Source of the DNA: Oasisia sp. SBJ-2009
Taxonomy: Eukaryota > Annelida > Polychaeta > Sabellida > Siboglinidae
Assembly: GCA_964017155.1 (NCBI GenBank)
Contig: OZ024854.1
Coordinates: forward strand, 21,515,869 to 21,579,868
Length of the DNA: 64,000 nucleotides
Direction: 5' to 3'
The notes beneath the pieces were generated by a model. That model was not told the DNA's origin. It did no database searches and was given only the letters and a program-made list of their open reading frames with translations. This document shows positions 60,650-64,000 of this stretch, one piece after another (position 1 is the first letter of the stretch; the number at the start of each line of letters is the position of its first letter). The position numbers were made by a program, and so were the translations under genes.

Positions 60650-62400
60650 GTTCTGCCACTAATGAGAAAAAATGTATTTCTCTTTTCTGCACCTGCAAAA
60701 CACCCTGGTTGTTATAACATGCCTGCTGCCTGCATGGAAGCATCCCATTGAACATGTGCAGTGATGATATGCAGCTAACCGATACATTCTGACATTTGAT
60801 TTATAGTAAACAATCATTATCTTATAATTACACCATGTATTAGTAATTGGCAAAACTGTGTAATTTATCAATATCACATCACAAAGTCAGCGCATTGGTT
60901 GATTTGTTTGTGAAATACTTTAATAAAATTATCACAGTATTTTACAAACAAATGATTTGTATGTAAAATTGTTACAGCATTTTGCAAACACATGAATTTA
61001 TGATTCATTGTCATGATGTGGTCTTGATAACATACACACACACACACACGCACATATACAATACATAGTACACAATACATTAAAACTCCACTTCAATATT
61101 CCCATGTGAATTGCACAATGTCCTTATTACACATATATTTATTATTCAGACTATTATAAATTGCATGGCAGCATGCATATGTAAATAACATTATTTACAT
61201 AAATTAAACAAATTGTATTAGCATTTTAAATTAGAAATTAATTAATTATATTAAAAGGATGCACACATCATATAACATCTTGTCAGAAATAAAAAGTAAG
61301 TTTGTAATAGATTTACGTTACGAATTCGAAGATAGAATGACTTTATTATTTAAATTATACATATGTCATTGACATTGTGTGGCCATACAAGTATAATTGT
61401 TTTGTTTAGGTTTGAAGTGCTAAATTACTGTTCGATACCTGTTGAACTACGTATTACTTACCTACTACCCCGAGGGTAGCTATTGGTCGAACGAACGAGT
61501 CTGCACGCAAATCGCACTTAGACAACAGACCGATACTCCCAACATTGTCACTGACAGCTGTCGTGCCACTCGATCGTGGTCAGTCATGGTTCATGCAGGC
61601 ATCTGTCAGCACGGTCTGGCTCGGTCGTCAGCTATCTCCAGACAACATACAACGATGTGCGTCGACATCGGGACGCAGTATCCACACAAACACCATGCAA
61701 CATTCACATTGTTTTATAGCACGTTGATCCCAAAATCAAAGATGACCATAAACATGCCACATCACATGGCGATCTTCTCTCGCCATCTCACACCTCGGCT
61801 CGCACGCTGGGTGAAGCAAAAATGGCTTTACGTGTGTCACTTGTGCAACAGATGCTTCTCTCACTTGTGCTACAAATTATTCCTCTGTCGGATCCATTTT
61901 CTATTGTGATTTATCCAAAACCACTAACAACTAGCGCCTCTTGACTCTTCTAAGGCTAAGTCTAACGCAAAACACTTCCGATATCTGTGTAAACAAAATA
62001 AGAAATAGTCCCGATAGACCTTCCGGTCGTAAGCCCCGCCTCTTGAAGGCTGTCAACACAGAGAGCGTAAAAATGAAAATGTTTCATTGGTTCAAAATCG
62101 TCGGTATTTAATTTCACCTTTTTATTTCGAATGCAAATAAATATTATTTGTGGATACATAGGACACCTATCGTGTACAATAAGGCACCATATTTTTGTTT
62201 TTGCGTAGAAATGTCTAATTATGAAGAAAACCGGAAAAAACCAAAATTTTACATGGGCTAGATAGGAGGTAATCAAACCACTCGGCTTGGAATAAAGATG
62301 GCGATACGCAGTGTTCTATGACGACGATTTAGGCATTGAAAAATATTTTTTTTCCAGTTTGTCTGATAAGTGAATGTGCTTCTGCCACCATTAATGTATA
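60650..62400. other. No gene recognised
   Basis: AT-rich to 61400, then a higher-GC stretch (61440-62330) with no frame I can assign. A small CA run is at 61033-61050. Confidence 0.45.
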
Positions 62401-62529
62401 CTTATATAGTGTACATTTAGGTATATGGAATGTTACAGCTGTGTTTCACTTCCCCTTTAAGATCGACTAAAACTGGCAGAAATACGTAATTGAAACTAGC
62501 ACTTCGTAAACACGTCTTACACTTGCAAT

Positions 62530-63380
62530 GGAATGGACTTATGATATGCACACAACATACATTACAAATATATACCATGTTTTTATAACAAATGTAATGC
62601 CCATACAAATCGCATTCACACATAAAAACTGACTTCATACAATTACGAATGACAACAAATACACGACACGGTAGCACATGCAACCCGTCAACTTGCGTTC
62701 ACGTGATACTGCATCACGTGATCATGCATTTCCTTCTAGGTTTCAGCCACGTCTACAACTGTTTCGAAAAGCCTCCTGGTCAATATGTAAACAAAGTAAG
62801 CGCCCTTACTGCGTTTATTTGCAACCCCTATGTGGTACATAAATATATCTTTTGACGGTCTGTATGTTATAATAGGAATAGTTTATACCGTAGAATATGA
62901 TTTGCAATAAAAATTAAAAGCCACGAACGGATCATGTCGCTTTAAAGCAACAGTCACATCCTTTAATATCAGTGGATAATTACTAAATGGTACTAAATGT
63001 CATGTATGCATGTATGTATGCATGTATGCATGTATGCATGTATGCATGTATGCATGTATGCATGTATGCATGTATGCATGTATGCATGTATGCATGTATG
63101 CATGTATGCATGTATGCATGTATGCATGTATGCATGTATGCATGTATGCATGTATGCATGTATGCATGTATGCATGTATGCATGTATGCATGTATGCATG
63201 TATGCATGTATGCATGTATGCATGTATGCATGTATGCATGTATGCATGTATGCATGTATGCATGTATGCATGTATGCATGTATGCTTGCATGTATGTATG
63301 TATGTATGTATGTATGTATGTATGTATGTATGTATGTATGTATGTATGTATGGATGTATGGATGTATGGATGTGTGTGTG
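62530..63380. repeat. Third copy of the composite repeat, ending in an 8-bp CATGTATG array
   Basis: Aligns with the right half of the blocks at 43900-44475 and 49370-49975 (ACAACATACATTACAAA through GGTACTAAATGTCA). The terminal array here is an 8-bp repeat, CATGTATG, for nearly 300 bp (63002-63290), then TATG and GGATGTAT units. In the other copies the tail is mainly TATG. Confidence 0.85.
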
Positions 63381-63385
63381 TGTAT

Positions 63386-64000
63386 AATAATAAATAATAA
63401 TAAATACAGTATTTGTCTACGCCATATCTCCAGCAATAAAACCATTCAGAGGCGCATTACAATTTACATGAATATACAGATTACCTAAACATTTTAAATA
63501 GAGACGTAGTTGTAAAATAAATAGATCAAATATGTTCAATATAAATAAATAATATTAGTCTTTATAATACTAAAATACTAATTATACTAATACAATTAAA
63601 AAATAAATAAATAAATAATAACATATTTCATAAATAGTAGTACATATTAAAAATGTTCGGATATTAAAAAAAAAAAATTGTTCTTTCAAAGTGAAAATGC
63701 TATTTTAAATTGAAATGTTTTCAGTTGTTTCTTAAAAGAACTCAGGCAGTCTGTGGCACGCATGGCAAGCGGCAGATTGTTCCAGAGGCGTGGAGCAGCA
63801 CTAGAAAATGCCTTTTCTCCCTGCGTACGCAGTCTGCAACGAGGAACCTCCAGCAGATGGGCGTCCGCGGAGCGTAGCGCACGGGTCGGTTGGTAGCGAA
63901 TTAGTAGTTCTGTTACGTATGCTGGAGCTAGTCCGTGAAGGCTTTGAAACGTCAACAGTAACAATTTGTACTCGATCCGCTGTTTGATCGGAAGCCAGTG
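63386..64000 (-). mobile_element. LINE RT C-terminal end, runs off the window
   Basis: The minus strand from 63964 to 63686 encodes LTFQSLHGLAPAYVTELL, then FSSAAPRLWNNLPLAMR and SSFKKQLKTFQFKIAFSL, the common C-terminal block of CR1/L2/Rex1-type LINEs. The 3' UTR follows, ending in a (TTA)n-like tail at 63386 inserted into the TATG array of the repeat at 62530. The 5' part lies outside the window. Confidence 0.9.

Larger units (their letters stand above)
56155..62456. mobile_element. Possible 6.3-kb TTAA-flanked DNA transposon
   Basis: The left end reads TTAA|AGGGGGACTGAAG and the right end CTTCCCCT|TTAA. As inverted repeats these are AGGGG(G/A)A(C/G)TGAA, about 10 of 12 bases alike, directly against TTAA on both sides. 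TTAA duplication fits Kolobok or piggyBac. Inside are short plausible coding stretches (60352-60645 plus; 56818-56564 minus) and a YY1-like AAGATGGCG at 62296. The inverted match is short, so this could be chance. No transposase core was recognised. Confidence 0.35.

Noticed and set aside
61442..61909. 155-codon plus-strand frame
   Set aside because: Higher GC gives long frames on both strands here. Composition is Cys/His-scattered with no motif spacing, and there is no splice support.

Overview
This is a repeat-dense, AT-rich animal nuclear window with intron-containing genes. It has no bacterial-style operons and no CRISPR array. The content suggests a lophotrochozoan, most likely a gastropod mollusc: a secreted fibrinogen-domain lectin gene, CR1-type LINEs with PHD and esterase ORF1 proteins, a tRNA-derived SINE, and very abundant CA/TA/TATG microsatellites. 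The taxon is inferred, not proven.

Only a few genes look real. (1) A four-exon plus-strand gene (16689-20186) encodes a 357-aa secreted protein: signal peptide, short Cys-containing N-terminus, coiled coil, fibrinogen-related domain (FReD). All intron phases agree. Its first intron consists mostly of two minisatellites, one built on the exon-1 splice-donor motif. (2) A minus-strand terminal exon (26312-25345) encodes a transmembrane helix and a tail of about 290 aa. A Cys-rich exon at 29210-29107 may belong to the same gene, but the phases do not join directly. (3) Two near-identical intronless genes (41973-43319 and 47451-48794) encode type II membrane proteins with an NXPE-like N-terminal beta-domain and a C-terminal PC-esterase/SGNH domain. 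They were duplicated together with about 1.1 kb of downstream repeat.

The rest is mostly mobile and tandem DNA. The left 4 kb is a 2.2-kb direct duplication carrying LINE 3' ends and nested palindromic microsatellites. Other elements are a 1.0-kb TTAA-flanked piggyBac-like remnant (9719-10726), two inverted copies of a 1.3-kb DNA transposon with terminal inverted repeats and a small acidic ORF (27085-28347, 39725-41034), and a possible 6.3-kb TTAA-flanked element (56155-62456). LINE reverse-transcriptase fragments lie at 5.7-6.7, 7.1-7.4, 10.7-11.5, 36-37, 41.3-41.8, 44.6-45.7 and 63.4-64 kb. From 50 to 56 kb a CR1-like LINE is present twice in inverted orientation, with the same frameshifts in both arms.

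Tandem DNA includes an 11-bp minisatellite (32.88-35.1 kb) that is open for long stretches in all three forward frames and reads as the same peptide repeat, a 22-bp array with repeated CRE-like sites, a 24-bp array, a roughly 0.9-kb hexanucleotide array, and many simple repeats. Gene models and repeat calls come from reading the sequence only. No database search was run.
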